From NCBI GenBank assembly GCA_964448045.1, contig CAYUVF010000011.1, forward strand, positions 22,092 through 86,091: a DNA stretch of 64,000 nucleotides. The letters are read 5' to 3'. Each line of letters begins with the position of its first letter. Position 1 is the stretch's first letter. The notes under the pieces are model-generated. The model was not told the DNA's origin. It did no database searches and was given only the letters and a program-made list of their open reading frames with translations. This DNA is from CAYUVF01 sp964448045. GTDB lineage: Bacteria; Bacteroidota; Rhodothermia; Rhodothermales; Salinibacteraceae. The translations under genes were made by a program, and so were the position numbers. Below, in pieces: positions 32,664-41,953 of the stretch.

Positions 32664-35600
32664 ATGCACCGATCGTCCCTGTTCTCCGTCTGTGTCGTCG
32701 CTCTCGTGGTGTGCTTTGCGATCGTGGATACTGCCTCGGCGCAGTACTTCGGTCGGAATAAGGTGCAGTATGACGATTTCGATTTCCAGACCTTCAATAC
32801 CGACCACTTCGAGTTCTATTTCTACCCCGAGGAGGAGCAGGCCGTAAAAGATGCGGCTCGCATGGCCGAGCGCTGGTATCGGCGTCACTCACGCACGTTC
32901 CTTCGCGAATTTAACAAGCGCAAGCCGATCATCTTCTACGCCAACGACGCCGACTTCCAGCAGACGAACGTCGTGCAGGGGCAGATTGGACAAGGCACCG
33001 GCGGGGTGACCGAGTCGTTGAAGGAGCGCGTGGTGATGCCGCTCACCGGGACGTACGGCGAGACGGACCACGTCCTCGGCCACGAGCTGGTTCACTCCTT
33101 CCAATACGACATTGCGCTGCGCGGCGATGTGCAGGGCTTTTCGCTGCGGCGGTTGCCGCTGTGGCTCGTCGAGGGCATGGCCGAATATCTGTCGATCGGC
33201 CGCAAAGACCCGCACACGGCGATGTGGCTCCGCGATGCGGCCCTGCGCGACGACCTGCCCACCGTCGCGCAGATGACCGGTGATCTCAGCTACTTCCCGT
33301 ACCGCTACGGCCAAGCCTATATGGCCTACATCGGTGGGAAGTATGGCGACCCGGCCGTGTCGAACCTCTACAAGTTGAGCGGACGCGTCGGCGTCGACTC
33401 GGCGTTCGTGTACGCGCTCGGCATCTCGGCCGATTCGCTCTCGCGCGAGTGGCAGGACGCCGTCAAGGACACCTACCTCCCCCGCACCGAAAACCGGACC
33501 CCGGCCGGTGAGGCCGGGCGCGCCATCGTGGGCACCCCTGGCGATGATCAGTCGCTCAACATTTCGCCCTCGGTCAGCCCGGATGGGCGCTATGTCGCGT
33601 TTATCTCGCGCCGTAACATCTTCAACACGAACATCTTCGTCGCCGATGTCGAAACGGGCGAGATCGTACAAGAGCTGAAGACCACCACCTCAAACCCGCA
33701 CTTCGACGCGCTCCGGTTCATCAACTCGGCCGGCGCATGGTCGCCCGATGGGGAGCGGTTTGCCTTTGTGACGTTCGTGAAGGGCGATAACGAAATCAAC
33801 GTGCTGGATGTCGCCTCCGGCGAGATCGAGAAGCGCACCTCCGTCAAGGGCGTCGGCGCCATCACCAACCTCGCGTGGTCCCCCGGCGGCGACGAAATCG
33901 CCTTCTCGGGGCTCGATGGCGGCTTGAGCGACCTCTACCTGCTCAACCTCGACTCGAAGAAGGTCCGGCAGCTGACGAACGACCGCTACGCCGACTTGCA
34001 GCCGACGTGGTCGCCAGATGGACAAACGATCGCGTTTACGACAGATCGGGGGCCCGGCGGGACCGATTTCACGACGCTGGAGTTCGGCGACCGCCGTCTC
34101 GGCCTGATCGACGTCGCGTCGCGGCAGATCCGCACGGTGCGCCCCTTCACGTCGGGGAATCAGCACAATCCACAGTTTTCGCCAGACGGGCGGAGCCTCT
34201 ACTTCATCTCCGACCACGATGGCTTCAAGGACGTCTACCGCCACGACCTCACCTCGGGCCAGAACTATCGCATCACCGAGTTGCAAACCGGCGTGAGCGG
34301 CATCACGGCGATGTCGCCCGCGATGACAGTCGCGCGGCAAAATGGCCGAATGCTGTTCTCGGTGTTCTCCAACAGCGGCTACGCCATCATGGGGTTGGGG
34401 CCAGATGAGACGGGCGGCACGCTGGTCGAGCCCGATCTGATGGCTACCAACGAAACCGCGGAAGCGGCCCTCCTGCCCCCCGCGATGCCGCCCGAGGAAG
34501 GCCTCGTGGGCAGCTACCTGAACGACCCCGACACGGGCCTACCCGAGGAGCCCTCGTACGAAATCGACGAGTACAGCAATCGCCTCCGGCTCGACTATGT
34601 CGCCCCGCCCACGGTAGGCGCGAGCGCCGGTGGCGTCTTCGGTCCGCAGATTGCTGGCGGGGTGGGCTTTTACTTCAGCGATATGCTGGGCAACCAGAAC
34701 ATGACGATCGTGGCGCAGGCCAACGGTACGTTCAAAGACATCGGAGGGGGGATCTCGTACGTCAACCGGGGCAGCCGTTTCAACTACGGCGCGGTCGGCT
34801 CACACGTGCCTTATCTCTTCGGTAACGTGCGCCGGGGGTTCGACGAAAACGGTACGCCCGTCATCCAGCAGATCCTGCAGCGCATCTATGTCTCCCGCGC
34901 CAGCGTCGTCGGCTCGTACCCGCTGAGCCAGACGCGCCGCTTCGAACTCTCCGCCGGTGCTATCCGCTACGGCTACGACTACGAGGGTCGGCTGATCACG
35001 CCCTTCGGCGTGCGCCAGCAGGATTTCGACGAACTGGAGCCCGCGCCCATCTACCTCGCCACGGCCAGCCTCTCCTACGTGGGCGACTTCTCCAACTTCG
35101 GGTTTACATCGCCCCTGCAGGGCGGCCGGTACCGCTTTGAGGTCTCCCCGCAGATCGGCTCCGAAAACTTCGTCACCGTTCGGGCCGACTACCGCCGCTA
35201 TTTCTTCTACAAACCGGTCACGTTCGCCATTCGCGGGCTGCACATCGGCAACTACGGGGCCGACCTGCGCCCAGAGAGCGAGGGCGGCTTCGTCCTCGGC
35301 CGCGAATTCCTCGGCGATCCGTACCAGCAAGGGTTCATCCGCGGATACAGCTTCAACGCCATCTTTGAGGAAGCCGGCTGCCGCCTGCAGGGCGATTGCA
35401 ACGTGGATCGACTGCTGGGCACCCACATCGGATTGGCCAGTGCGGAAGTCCGCCTGCCGCTGCTGGGCACCGATGTCCTCGGTCTGTTCAACTTTCCGTA
35501 TCTGCCGACCGAGCTGTCGCTCTTCTCCGATGCCGGTATCGCCTGGACCTCGGACGATCCGCCGGAGCTGACGTTTGAGGCCAACTCGCGCGGCGAGCGC

Positions 35601-35741
35601 GGCACGCCTGTCGTGAGTGCGGGCCTGGCGGCGCGCTTCAACCTGCTCGGCGCGATGGTGATTGAGACGTTCTACGCCAAGCCCTTCCAGCGGCCCGAGG
35701 CCGGCTGGGACTTCGGCGTGGTGCTGCGACCCGGCTGGTAG
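32664..35741 (+). CDS. Peptidase MA-like / TolB-type propeller / outer-membrane barrel fusion protein
   Basis: 1025 residues. Signal peptide (about 1-26, ending TASA). Residues about 30-270 form a gluzincin-like metallopeptidase domain with HELVH at 140-144 and a possible third zinc ligand Glu170 in WLVEGMAEYLS. Residues about 290-590 are TolB/WD40-like propeller blades, with recurrent SPDGRYVAFIS, SPDGERFAFVT, SPGGDEIAFSG, SPDGQTIAFTT and SPDGRSLYFIS. Residues about 650-1025 are an outer-membrane barrel of the BamA/surface-antigen kind, ending FGVVLRPGW. The active site should face the periplasm and the propeller should lie above the barrel. Function unknown; it could process or insert envelope proteins. 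It is divergent from mrdA-rodA. Confidence 0.82.
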   Translation: MHRSSLFSVCVVALVVCFAIVDTASAQYFGRNKVQYDDFDFQTFNTDHFEFYFYPEEEQAVKDAARMAERWYRRHSRTFLREFNKRKPIIFYANDADFQQTNVVQGQIGQGTGGVTESLKERVVMPLTGTYGETDHVLGHELVHSFQYDIALRGDVQGFSLRRLPLWLVEGMAEYLSIGRKDPHTAMWLRDAALRDDLPTVAQMTGDLSYFPYRYGQAYMAYIGGKYGDPAVSNLYKLSGRVGVDSAFVYALGISADSLSREWQDAVKDTYLPRTENRTPAGEAGRAIVGTPGDDQSLNISPSVSPDGRYVAFISRRNIFNTNIFVADVETGEIVQELKTTTSNPHFDALRFINSAGAWSPDGERFAFVTFVKGDNEINVLDVASGEIEKRTSVKGVGAITNLAWSPGGDEIAFSGLDGGLSDLYLLNLDSKKVRQLTNDRYADLQPTWSPDGQTIAFTTDRGPGGTDFTTLEFGDRRLGLIDVASRQIRTVRPFTSGNQHNPQFSPDGRSLYFISDHDGFKDVYRHDLTSGQNYRITELQTGVSGITAMSPAMTVARQNGRMLFSVFSNSGYAIMGLGPDETGGTLVEPDLMATNETAEAALLPPAMPPEEGLVGSYLNDPDTGLPEEPSYEIDEYSNRLRLDYVAPPTVGASAGGVFGPQIAGGVGFYFSDMLGNQNMTIVAQANGTFKDIGGGISYVNRGSRFNYGAVGSHVPYLFGNVRRGFDENGTPVIQQILQRIYVSRASVVGSYPLSQTRRFELSAGAIRYGYDYEGRLITPFGVRQQDFDELEPAPIYLATASLSYVGDFSNFGFTSPLQGGRYRFEVSPQIGSENFVTVRADYRRYFFYKPVTFAIRGLHIGNYGADLRPESEGGFVLGREFLGDPYQQGFIRGYSFNAIFEEAGCRLQGDCNVDRLLGTHIGLASAEVRLPLLGTDVLGLFNFPYLPTELSLFSDAGIAWTSDDPPELTFEANSRGERGTPVVSAGLAARFNLLGAMVIETFYAKPFQRPEAGWDFGVVLRPGW

Positions 35742-35788
35742 TTCAACACGGGAAAACGGGTGACCCGAGGAGTGGAGGCTTTTCCTCT

Positions 35789-36592
35789 TTAGCCGACGAG
35801 CGTGCCGCGGAGCACCGTGACGGCCTGCCCGCCAAGCTGCACGCGGCCCTCCGCGGGCGCACCGACCGTCACCCGCACTCTTCCGCCCCGTGGCGACACC
35901 TGCCGCCCCACGAGCGCCGATTGGCCCAGGCGCTTCGCCCAGAACGGCCCGAGCGCGCAGTGCGCCGATCCCGTCACCGGATCCTCCGGCACGCCCACAC
36001 GCGGCCCGAAGAAGCGCGAGACGAAGTCAATTCCCTCTGCCTCCGCAGGCGCAGTGACGATGATGCCCCGCGCGTCAATCTGCTCCAGCATCCGCATGTC
36101 AGGCTGAAGGGCGCGGACGGCCTCGGCCGCATCGAGGAGGGCGAGCACGTCCATCCGGTTGCGGCCGACCCACACCGGCTCGGCTCCCAGCGCATCGGAT
36201 AACAGGGGGGGTGCATCCACTTCGGCAGGCGGCTCGGCGGGGAAATCCATCGCGATCCAGCCCTCGGCATCGCGCCAGGCGCGGAGCGGGCCGCTCTGGG
36301 TGTGGAAGCGGGCCCGCTCGTCGGGCCGGAGGTGACCTTCGCTCCAGAGGGCGTGCGCGCTGGCGAGCGTGGCGTGCCCGCAGAGATCGACCTCGTGAGT
36401 GGGCGTGAACCAGCGCAGCGCAAATCCGTCGTCGCGCCGCCGGAGGAACGCGGTCTCGGAGAGGTTCATCTCGTGCGCTACCTGCTGCATCCACGCGTCG
36501 GGGCGGGCGTCGGTCAGCACACATACGGCGGCCGGGTTGCCGCTAAAGGGCGCATCGGTGAAAGCATCGACCTGAAAGAGCGGAGCGGGCAT
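35789..36592 (-). CDS. PhzF-family isomerase/epimerase
   Basis: 267 residues. PhzF signature elements: FQVDAFTDAPFSGNPAAVCVL at the N terminus, HEMNLSETAFL with the catalytic Glu, LRWFTPTHEVDLCGHATLASAHAL, and SRFFGPRVGVPEDPVTGSAHC in the second half. The family shares the diaminopimelate-epimerase fold and catalyses proton shifts; outside phenazine operons the substrate is usually unknown, and no phenazine genes are nearby. It lies alone, convergent with the fusion-protein gene and divergent from pyrD. Confidence 0.92.
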   Translation of the reverse strand: MPAPLFQVDAFTDAPFSGNPAAVCVLTDARPDAWMQQVAHEMNLSETAFLRRRDDGFALRWFTPTHEVDLCGHATLASAHALWSEGHLRPDERARFHTQSGPLRAWRDAEGWIAMDFPAEPPAEVDAPPLLSDALGAEPVWVGRNRMDVLALLDAAEAVRALQPDMRMLEQIDARGIIVTAPAEAEGIDFVSRFFGPRVGVPEDPVTGSAHCALGPFWAKRLGQSALVGRQVSPRGGRVRVTVGAPAEGRVQLGGQAVTVLRGTLVG

Positions 36593-36687
36593 CGCGCGAA
36601 GAAATTGGTGAGGGGAAACGATGGCGGCGCCACCGAATTGGACCCTTCAACTTGCGCACGTTGCCTCAGAATGTCCACCCCGCCCGG

Positions 36688-37788
36688 ATGTACCAGATCG
36701 TCCGCCCGCTCCTCTTCCGGCTCGATGCCGAGCGCGCCCACACCCTCTCGCTGCTCGCCGCCCGGCTCGTCCAGGCCCTCACGCCGAAGCTGGTGGAGCC
36801 GCTGTTCGAATACGAACACGACCGGCTGAAGCAGACGCTCTGGGGCCTCCATTTCCCCAATCCGGTGGGATTGGCGGCGGGGGTCGACAAAAACGCGCGG
36901 CTGGTACCGTTCTGGGAAGCGGTGGGCTTCGGGTTTACGGAGGTCGGATCGGTGAGCGCGCAGCCGGCGACAGGCAATCCGCGGCCGCGGGCGTTTCGGG
37001 TGCCGGAGGACGAGGCGCTCATCAATCGGATGGGCCTCAACAATCAGGGCGCGGAGGCGATTGCGCGGCGCATCCGAAAATACGCGTTCCGGCGCCACCG
37101 GCCGCTGGGCATCAACATCGTCAAGACGCACGACCCGTCGATCCTGGGCGCCGACGCGCTGGAGGACTTCCGCGCCAGCTTTCGCGCGCTCGCGCCGCAG
37201 GCCGATTACGTGGCTCTCAACATCTCCTGCCCGAACACGCGCGAGGGCAAGACCTTCGAGGAGCCCGAGGCGCTCGACGATCTGCTGGATGTTATTTTCA
37301 CCGAGCGCTCGGCGCTCGATCTCGATGTGCCCCTCCTGCTGAAGCTGGCGCCGCCCCTCAACACCGACGTCGTCTTCGACAGCCAGGTCGAGGACATCGT
37401 GGCCTGCGCGCAGGAATACGGGGTGCACGGCTTCATCGCCACGAACACGGCCTCCGACCGCCACGGCCTGACGGCGGACGACGCCATGCTCGATGCCATC
37501 GGCCGCGGCGGGCTGAGCGGCGCGCCCCTGGCCGAGCGGTCGACGCATCTGGTGCGCTACCTCTACCGCGCGACCGACGGCGCTGTGCCCATCATCGGCG
37601 TGGGCGGGGTGAACTCGGCCGCGGCGGCCGAGGCCAAGATTCGCGCGGGCGCCTCGCTCATCCAGCTCTACACCGGCATGGTCTACGAAGGCCCCGGCCT
37701 CATCAAACGCATCAAGAAGGGGCTCGTCGAGCGCCTGCAGCGGGAGGGCCTCGGCTCCATCGGAGCGATCGTGGGAGCCGACACGTGA
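36688..37788 (+). CDS. pyrD: Dihydroorotate dehydrogenase, class 2-like, with Cys at the catalytic base
   Basis: 366 residues from ATG 36688. The N-terminal membrane-association helices (YQIVRPLLFRLDAERAHTLSL) and GLAAGVDKNARLVPFW, EVGSVSAQPATGNPRPR and INRMGLNNQGAEA are typical of the quinone-dependent class 2 enzyme. FMN-binding loops IIGVGGVNSA and QLYTGMVYEGPGL are present. The catalytic loop reads NISCPNT with Cys181, where class 2 enzymes such as E. coli PyrD have Ser (NISSPNT); Cys is usual in class 1. The enzyme oxidises dihydroorotate in pyrimidine synthesis at the inner membrane. The open frame extends to 36652, but MYQI is the usual start. Confidence 0.93.
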   Translation: MYQIVRPLLFRLDAERAHTLSLLAARLVQALTPKLVEPLFEYEHDRLKQTLWGLHFPNPVGLAAGVDKNARLVPFWEAVGFGFTEVGSVSAQPATGNPRPRAFRVPEDEALINRMGLNNQGAEAIARRIRKYAFRRHRPLGINIVKTHDPSILGADALEDFRASFRALAPQADYVALNISCPNTREGKTFEEPEALDDLLDVIFTERSALDLDVPLLLKLAPPLNTDVVFDSQVEDIVACAQEYGVHGFIATNTASDRHGLTADDAMLDAIGRGGLSGAPLAERSTHLVRYLYRATDGAVPIIGVGGVNSAAAAEAKIRAGASLIQLYTGMVYEGPGLIKRIKKGLVERLQREGLGSIGAIVGADT

Positions 37789-37880
37789 GCGGCTCCGCCT
37801 GAAACCGCTTCCGCTTGTGCTTGTAGGGGATTGTTGCGATTTTTGGCTGCGCCCCTCCTCTCATCACCCACCGAGTTGCC

Positions 37881-39776
37881 ATGCCCGCCCTTGTTGATTT
37901 CGAGACGATCCCGCAGCTGTTTAATCGGCTGATCGACCGCTACGACGGCGAACAGCAGCCCGCCCTCAGTTACAAGGACCGCGCCACGAAGCAGTGGACG
38001 GACATCACGTGGGAGGGGTTGCGCGACTACGTGCAGGCGTTGGCGGGCTACCTCCATAAACAGGGCGTGCGCACCGGCGACCGCGTCGCGATCCTCTCCG
38101 AGAACCGCCCCGAGTGGGCCATCACCGATCTGGCGACGCAGATCCTCGGCGCCATCAACGTCTCCGTCTACACCTCGCTCCCGGCCGGGAAGGTCGGCTA
38201 CATCGTGGAGGATTCGGGGGCGCGGATGCTGATCCTCTCGGTGCCGATCCAGCGGAAAAAGGCGGAGGCGTTTTTCGACGAATGCCCGCAGCTGGAGGAG
38301 GTCATCGTGATGAGCGATCTGCCCGATGACGCACCCGGCTACATGACCGACTGGGACGAGGCGTTGGAGGAAGGCGCCACCTACTGGACCAAGCACGCCG
38401 AGGCGCTGGCGTCACTGGCGCCCGCCGTGGAGCCGAGCGATCCCTCGGCGCTGATTTACACGAGCGGCACCACCGGCAAACCGAAGGGCGTCGTCCTCAC
38501 CCACGAAAATTTTACCACCAACGCCAAGGCCGCGCTCAACTGCGTGCCCTTCGGCCCGGAGGACCATCACCTCTCGTTCCTGCCGCTGTGCCACTCCTTC
38601 GAGCGAACCGCCGGCTACACTGCCGTGCTCGCCGCGGGCGCCAAGATCACCTATGCCGAGAGCATCGAAGCCGTCAGCCAGAACCTGATGGAGGTGAGCC
38701 CCACCGTAATGATCTCGGTGCCGCGGCTCTTCGAGAAGGTCTACAACATCGTCACGAAGCAGGCCAGCGAGGGCTCGGCCATCAAGCAGAAGGTGTTCGA
38801 GTGGGCGGTGCAGACGGGCAAAAAGACGGTGCAGGCGCGGCAGAACGGCTCGCCGGGGCCGCTGCTGAAGGTCCAGCAGAAGCTGGCGCACCAGCTCGTC
38901 TTCTCGAAGCTGCACGAGAAGCTCGGCGGCAACCTCAAGTTCGCCGTCTCCGGCGGCGCCGCGCTGCCGAAGGAGATCGGGCTGTTCTTCCAAGCGGCGG
39001 GCATCAAAATCATTGAGGGCTACGGCCTGACCGAGACCGCGCCGGTGCTCACCGTCAACCCGATGGAGGCGCCGCGCTACGGCACCGTCGGCCACGTGCT
39101 GCCCGGCGTGACGGTCGCCATCCAGCGGCTGGAGGACAACAAAATCATCGGTAAGCTGAGCGGCGACGATTATCCATCCGACCTCACGACGGAGGAGGGC
39201 GAGATTATCGCAAAGGGACCCAACGTGATGCGCGAGTACTGGCACCGCCCCGAGGAAACGCGCGCCGCCTTCGACCCCGACGGCTGGTATCACACCGGCG
39301 ATGTGGGCCGCTTCGACGACGGCTACCTGATGGTGACCGATCGCATCAAGCACATGATCGTCTCGCGCGGGGGCAAGAACATCTACCCCGGCCCCATCGA
39401 AGACGCGTTCAAGACGATGCCGTGGTTCGATCAGATGGTCGTCATCGGCGAGGGGCGGCCGTTCTTGACGGCGCTGGTGGTGCCCGACTTCGAGACGCTC
39501 CGGATGCGCGCCCGCGACCAGGGACTGGACGAGGCGTCGATGAGCAACGAGGAGCTGGTCGAGCAATCCGAGATCCAGTCGCTGTTCAAGAAGGCCTTCC
39601 GCAAATACGGCCACGACGCCCCGGCGCACGAGAAAATCCGTAACTTCAAGCTGCTGACGGAGCCCTTTACTATCGAAGATGGCACGATGACGCCCACGAT
39701 GAAGCTCAAGCGCAATATCATCGAGGAGCGCTATGCCGACGACATCGAGGCGATGTACGCCAAATTCGACCGTTGA
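37881..39776 (+). CDS. Long-chain acyl-CoA synthetase (AMP-binding)
   Basis: 631 residues of the adenylate-forming superfamily. YTSGTTGKPKG (193-203) is the phosphate loop; GYGLTETAPVLT, DGWYHTGDVGRFDDGYLMVTDR and IVSRGGKNIYPGPIE are the later core motifs. The layout with no lid insertion resembles bacterial long-chain (FadD15-like) ligases. It activates fatty acids to acyl-CoA by way of acyl-AMP, probably at the inner membrane face. It is independent of, but functionally compatible with, the FadL porin gene at 18100. It is followed by tRNA-Pro on the same strand. Confidence 0.92.
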   Translation: MPALVDFETIPQLFNRLIDRYDGEQQPALSYKDRATKQWTDITWEGLRDYVQALAGYLHKQGVRTGDRVAILSENRPEWAITDLATQILGAINVSVYTSLPAGKVGYIVEDSGARMLILSVPIQRKKAEAFFDECPQLEEVIVMSDLPDDAPGYMTDWDEALEEGATYWTKHAEALASLAPAVEPSDPSALIYTSGTTGKPKGVVLTHENFTTNAKAALNCVPFGPEDHHLSFLPLCHSFERTAGYTAVLAAGAKITYAESIEAVSQNLMEVSPTVMISVPRLFEKVYNIVTKQASEGSAIKQKVFEWAVQTGKKTVQARQNGSPGPLLKVQQKLAHQLVFSKLHEKLGGNLKFAVSGGAALPKEIGLFFQAAGIKIIEGYGLTETAPVLTVNPMEAPRYGTVGHVLPGVTVAIQRLEDNKIIGKLSGDDYPSDLTTEEGEIIAKGPNVMREYWHRPEETRAAFDPDGWYHTGDVGRFDDGYLMVTDRIKHMIVSRGGKNIYPGPIEDAFKTMPWFDQMVVIGEGRPFLTALVVPDFETLRMRARDQGLDEASMSNEELVEQSEIQSLFKKAFRKYGHDAPAHEKIRNFKLLTEPFTIEDGTMTPTMKLKRNIIEERYADDIEAMYAKFDR

Positions 39777-39897
39777 GCAAACCGCGCGATTGTGGATTAC
39801 GTTTGAACTCCCGCCTGAGGCTTGCGCTGGATCTCCGGCGTGGCGTACGTTTACGGATCCTTTCGCAGCGCCCGTCTTACAAATAGGCGCTTCATCG

Positions 39898-39971
<74 letters not shown>

Positions 39972-39982
39972 CATGAACAAGG

Positions 39983-40018
39983 AAAGCAGCCTTCACGGAT
40001 GGTGGAGGCTGCTTTTTT
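39983..40018 (+). terminator. Rho-independent terminator after tRNA-Pro
   Basis: AAAGCAGCC (39983-39991) pairs with GGCTGCTTT (40007-40015) around a 15-base loop, followed by further T residues. It lies between the tRNA and the convergent esterase gene. Confidence 0.88.
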
Positions 40019-40041
40019 GTTGGCCGTTTTTTGTTGACCGG

Positions 40042-40698
40042 CTACGCGCCCACCGCCTCAAGCATCTGCTGCACGAAGGCGATCTCGTCGCGGTTGACGG
40101 TGTGCCCCATTCCTTCGTAGATGCGCTCGGTCACGTCGGCACCGAGGGCGCGGAAGGCCTCCGCCGTCTCGTGCACGCGCTCCACGGGGATGTGCGGATC
40201 GCGGTCGCTGCAGCCGAGGAAGACGGGCGTGCCATCCATCGAGCCGTCAAAATCGAACGGCGTGCCCTCCGGCCCGATCAGCCCGCCGCTGAGACCAAAC
40301 ACGCCGCCGTACCGCCGCGGATGCCGGGCCGCAAACGCCGTCGCGAGGCAGGCGCCCTGCGAGAAGCCGAGCAGCGCGATCCGCTCCGCCGATACGCCGC
40401 GCGCCATCACCCGATCGATCAGTTCGTTCACCCGCTGCAGCGCCGAGGTCAGGTGCGGCTCGTTGTGCTCGATGGGCGCCATGAACGAGCGCGGATACCA
40501 CGTCCGGTCGACGGCTTGTGGAGCCAGCAGCGCGAGATCCGCAACGTCGAGCTCGTCGGCGAGCGCCAGCATGCTCTCGGCGGTGGCGCCGCGCCCGTGA
40601 AGCAGAATGAGGACGACGCGGGCGTCGGCGAGCGGCGCCCCGGCGGTGCGAATCGGCTGATTCTGGTGTGGATGCGGGGATGCGTTGGCGTTCGACAT
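40042..40698 (-). CDS. Alpha/beta hydrolase (phospholipase/carboxylesterase family)
   Basis: 218 residues from ATG 40698. It shows VVLILLHGRGATAESM (oxyanion loop), the nucleophile elbow IALLGFSQGACLATAFAARHPRRYG with Ser in GFSQG, VFLGCSDRDPHIPVERV with the catalytic Asp, and GMGHTVNRDEI with the catalytic His. Family members cleave short acyl esters, including lysophospholipids. An in-frame start at 40743 would overlap the Nramp-like gene, so the internal ATG is preferred. It is last in the thyA-folA-Nramp-esterase run. Confidence 0.9.
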   Translation of the reverse strand: MSNANASPHPHQNQPIRTAGAPLADARVVLILLHGRGATAESMLALADELDVADLALLAPQAVDRTWYPRSFMAPIEHNEPHLTSALQRVNELIDRVMARGVSAERIALLGFSQGACLATAFAARHPRRYGGVFGLSGGLIGPEGTPFDFDGSMDGTPVFLGCSDRDPHIPVERVHETAEAFRALGADVTERIYEGMGHTVNRDEIAFVQQMLEAVGA

Positions 40699-40720
40699 AT
40701 CGCGTTGATTTTGAAAGGGT

Positions 40721-41947
40721 TTATCCGCTGATCTGCTGCCCAACCCACCAGAGCGTCCGCAGTCCGAGTCCGGCGCAGATAAGCGTCACGACGACGCCGA
40801 GAGCGCGGTACCACCACGGAAACGATACCACGTCTTGCCGCATCGAGAGAGCGAGCACGAACGCGGCGATGAGCGGAAGCAGGAGGCCGTTGGCAGCCTG
40901 TGCGGCCACGATCGCCGGGAGGGGCGACCAGCCGACGAGCCCGAAGGCCAGGCCCGTCACCAGCACCGAGCCCCACAGGAGCCGATACGTCGTGCTCTGC
41001 GAATCATCCGCCCAGCCGAACAGCTCGCGGATGCCTGCCGCGGCGGCCAGCGGCGCCGTCATCGCCGAGGTCAGCCCCGCGGCAACCAGGCCGAGCCCGA
41101 AGAAGTAGCGCGCGGCCGATCCGGCGACCGGCTCCAGCAGCGCCGCAAACGTGGCGACGCCGTTCAGCTCGGCCTCCGTGCCCGCCAGCGTGGCGCCCGT
41201 CGCGAGGATGGCGAACGAAATCAGCCCGCCGAGGGGCAGGAAGAGCGCCATGCCCGTCATCTCGCGCCGCCACGCGCGCTGCGGATCGTCGGCATCCGCC
41301 CAGTAGCGCTTGGCGACGGCAGCATGCAGGAAGAGATTGTACGTGACGACCGTCGTGCCGATCAGCGCGACGACGGTGAGCAGGCTGCCGTCCGGCATCC
41401 GCGGCACGGCGAGGCCCCCAAGCGCGGCGCTCCAATCGACCGGGGCGACGATCAGCGCGCCGAGGAAGAGGATGCTCATCCCCACGACGAGGCCGGCGAA
41501 GACGCGGATCAGCACCTCCAGTTCGAGCAGCAGAATGACGCCCGCGCATGCCGTCAGCCCCGCCACGATCCAGCGGTCGTCGACTCCTACATCGAGCAGC
41601 GTTGTGATGCCGGCTGCGGCGCCGATCAGGTTGCCCATCTCGAACGCCGCACATCCGATCCACAGCCCCACCACGATGAGCGTGAAGGCGCCGGCGCGGG
41701 GAAGCGGCGCGGTGATGTGGGTACGCACGGCCTCGCCCAACCCCTGCCGTGCCAAGATGCCCGTGTTGGCTGTGAACGACTGGAGGACGAAGACGGCAAC
41801 CACCGAAAAGAGCAGCACCCAACCGAGCGCGTAGCCAAACTCGACCCCGGCCGAGGCGCACGTCAGCACCGTGCCGGGCCCCACGAACGCCGCCACGACG
41901 ACCGACGACGTGCCAAGACGCATCCCCTTGGGAAAACGACGGGCCAT
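40721..41947 (-). CDS. Nramp-like transporter with non-canonical metal site
   Basis: 408 residues, about 11 TMs of the LeuT-like fold. TM1 reads AAFVGPGTVLTCASAGVEFGYALGW, aligning to the Nramp TM1 around DPGN but with GPGT, so the metal-binding Asp and Asn are absent. TM6 reads VVTYNLFLHAAVA in place of the MPHN-type motif, losing the Met ligand. Sequence and length otherwise fit Nramp. The changes suggest a different cation (as in the Mg-transporting NRMT branch) or a different substrate. Its ATG is six bases from the folA stop, so it is co-transcribed with folA, but no functional link is evident. Confidence 0.8.
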   Translation of the reverse strand: MARRFPKGMRLGTSSVVVAAFVGPGTVLTCASAGVEFGYALGWVLLFSVVAVFVLQSFTANTGILARQGLGEAVRTHITAPLPRAGAFTLIVVGLWIGCAAFEMGNLIGAAAGITTLLDVGVDDRWIVAGLTACAGVILLLELEVLIRVFAGLVVGMSILFLGALIVAPVDWSAALGGLAVPRMPDGSLLTVVALIGTTVVTYNLFLHAAVAKRYWADADDPQRAWRREMTGMALFLPLGGLISFAILATGATLAGTEAELNGVATFAALLEPVAGSAARYFFGLGLVAAGLTSAMTAPLAAAAGIRELFGWADDSQSTTYRLLWGSVLVTGLAFGLVGWSPLPAIVAAQAANGLLLPLIAAFVLALSMRQDVVSFPWWYRALGVVVTLICAGLGLRTLWWVGQQISG

Positions 41948-41953
41948 GGCGAA

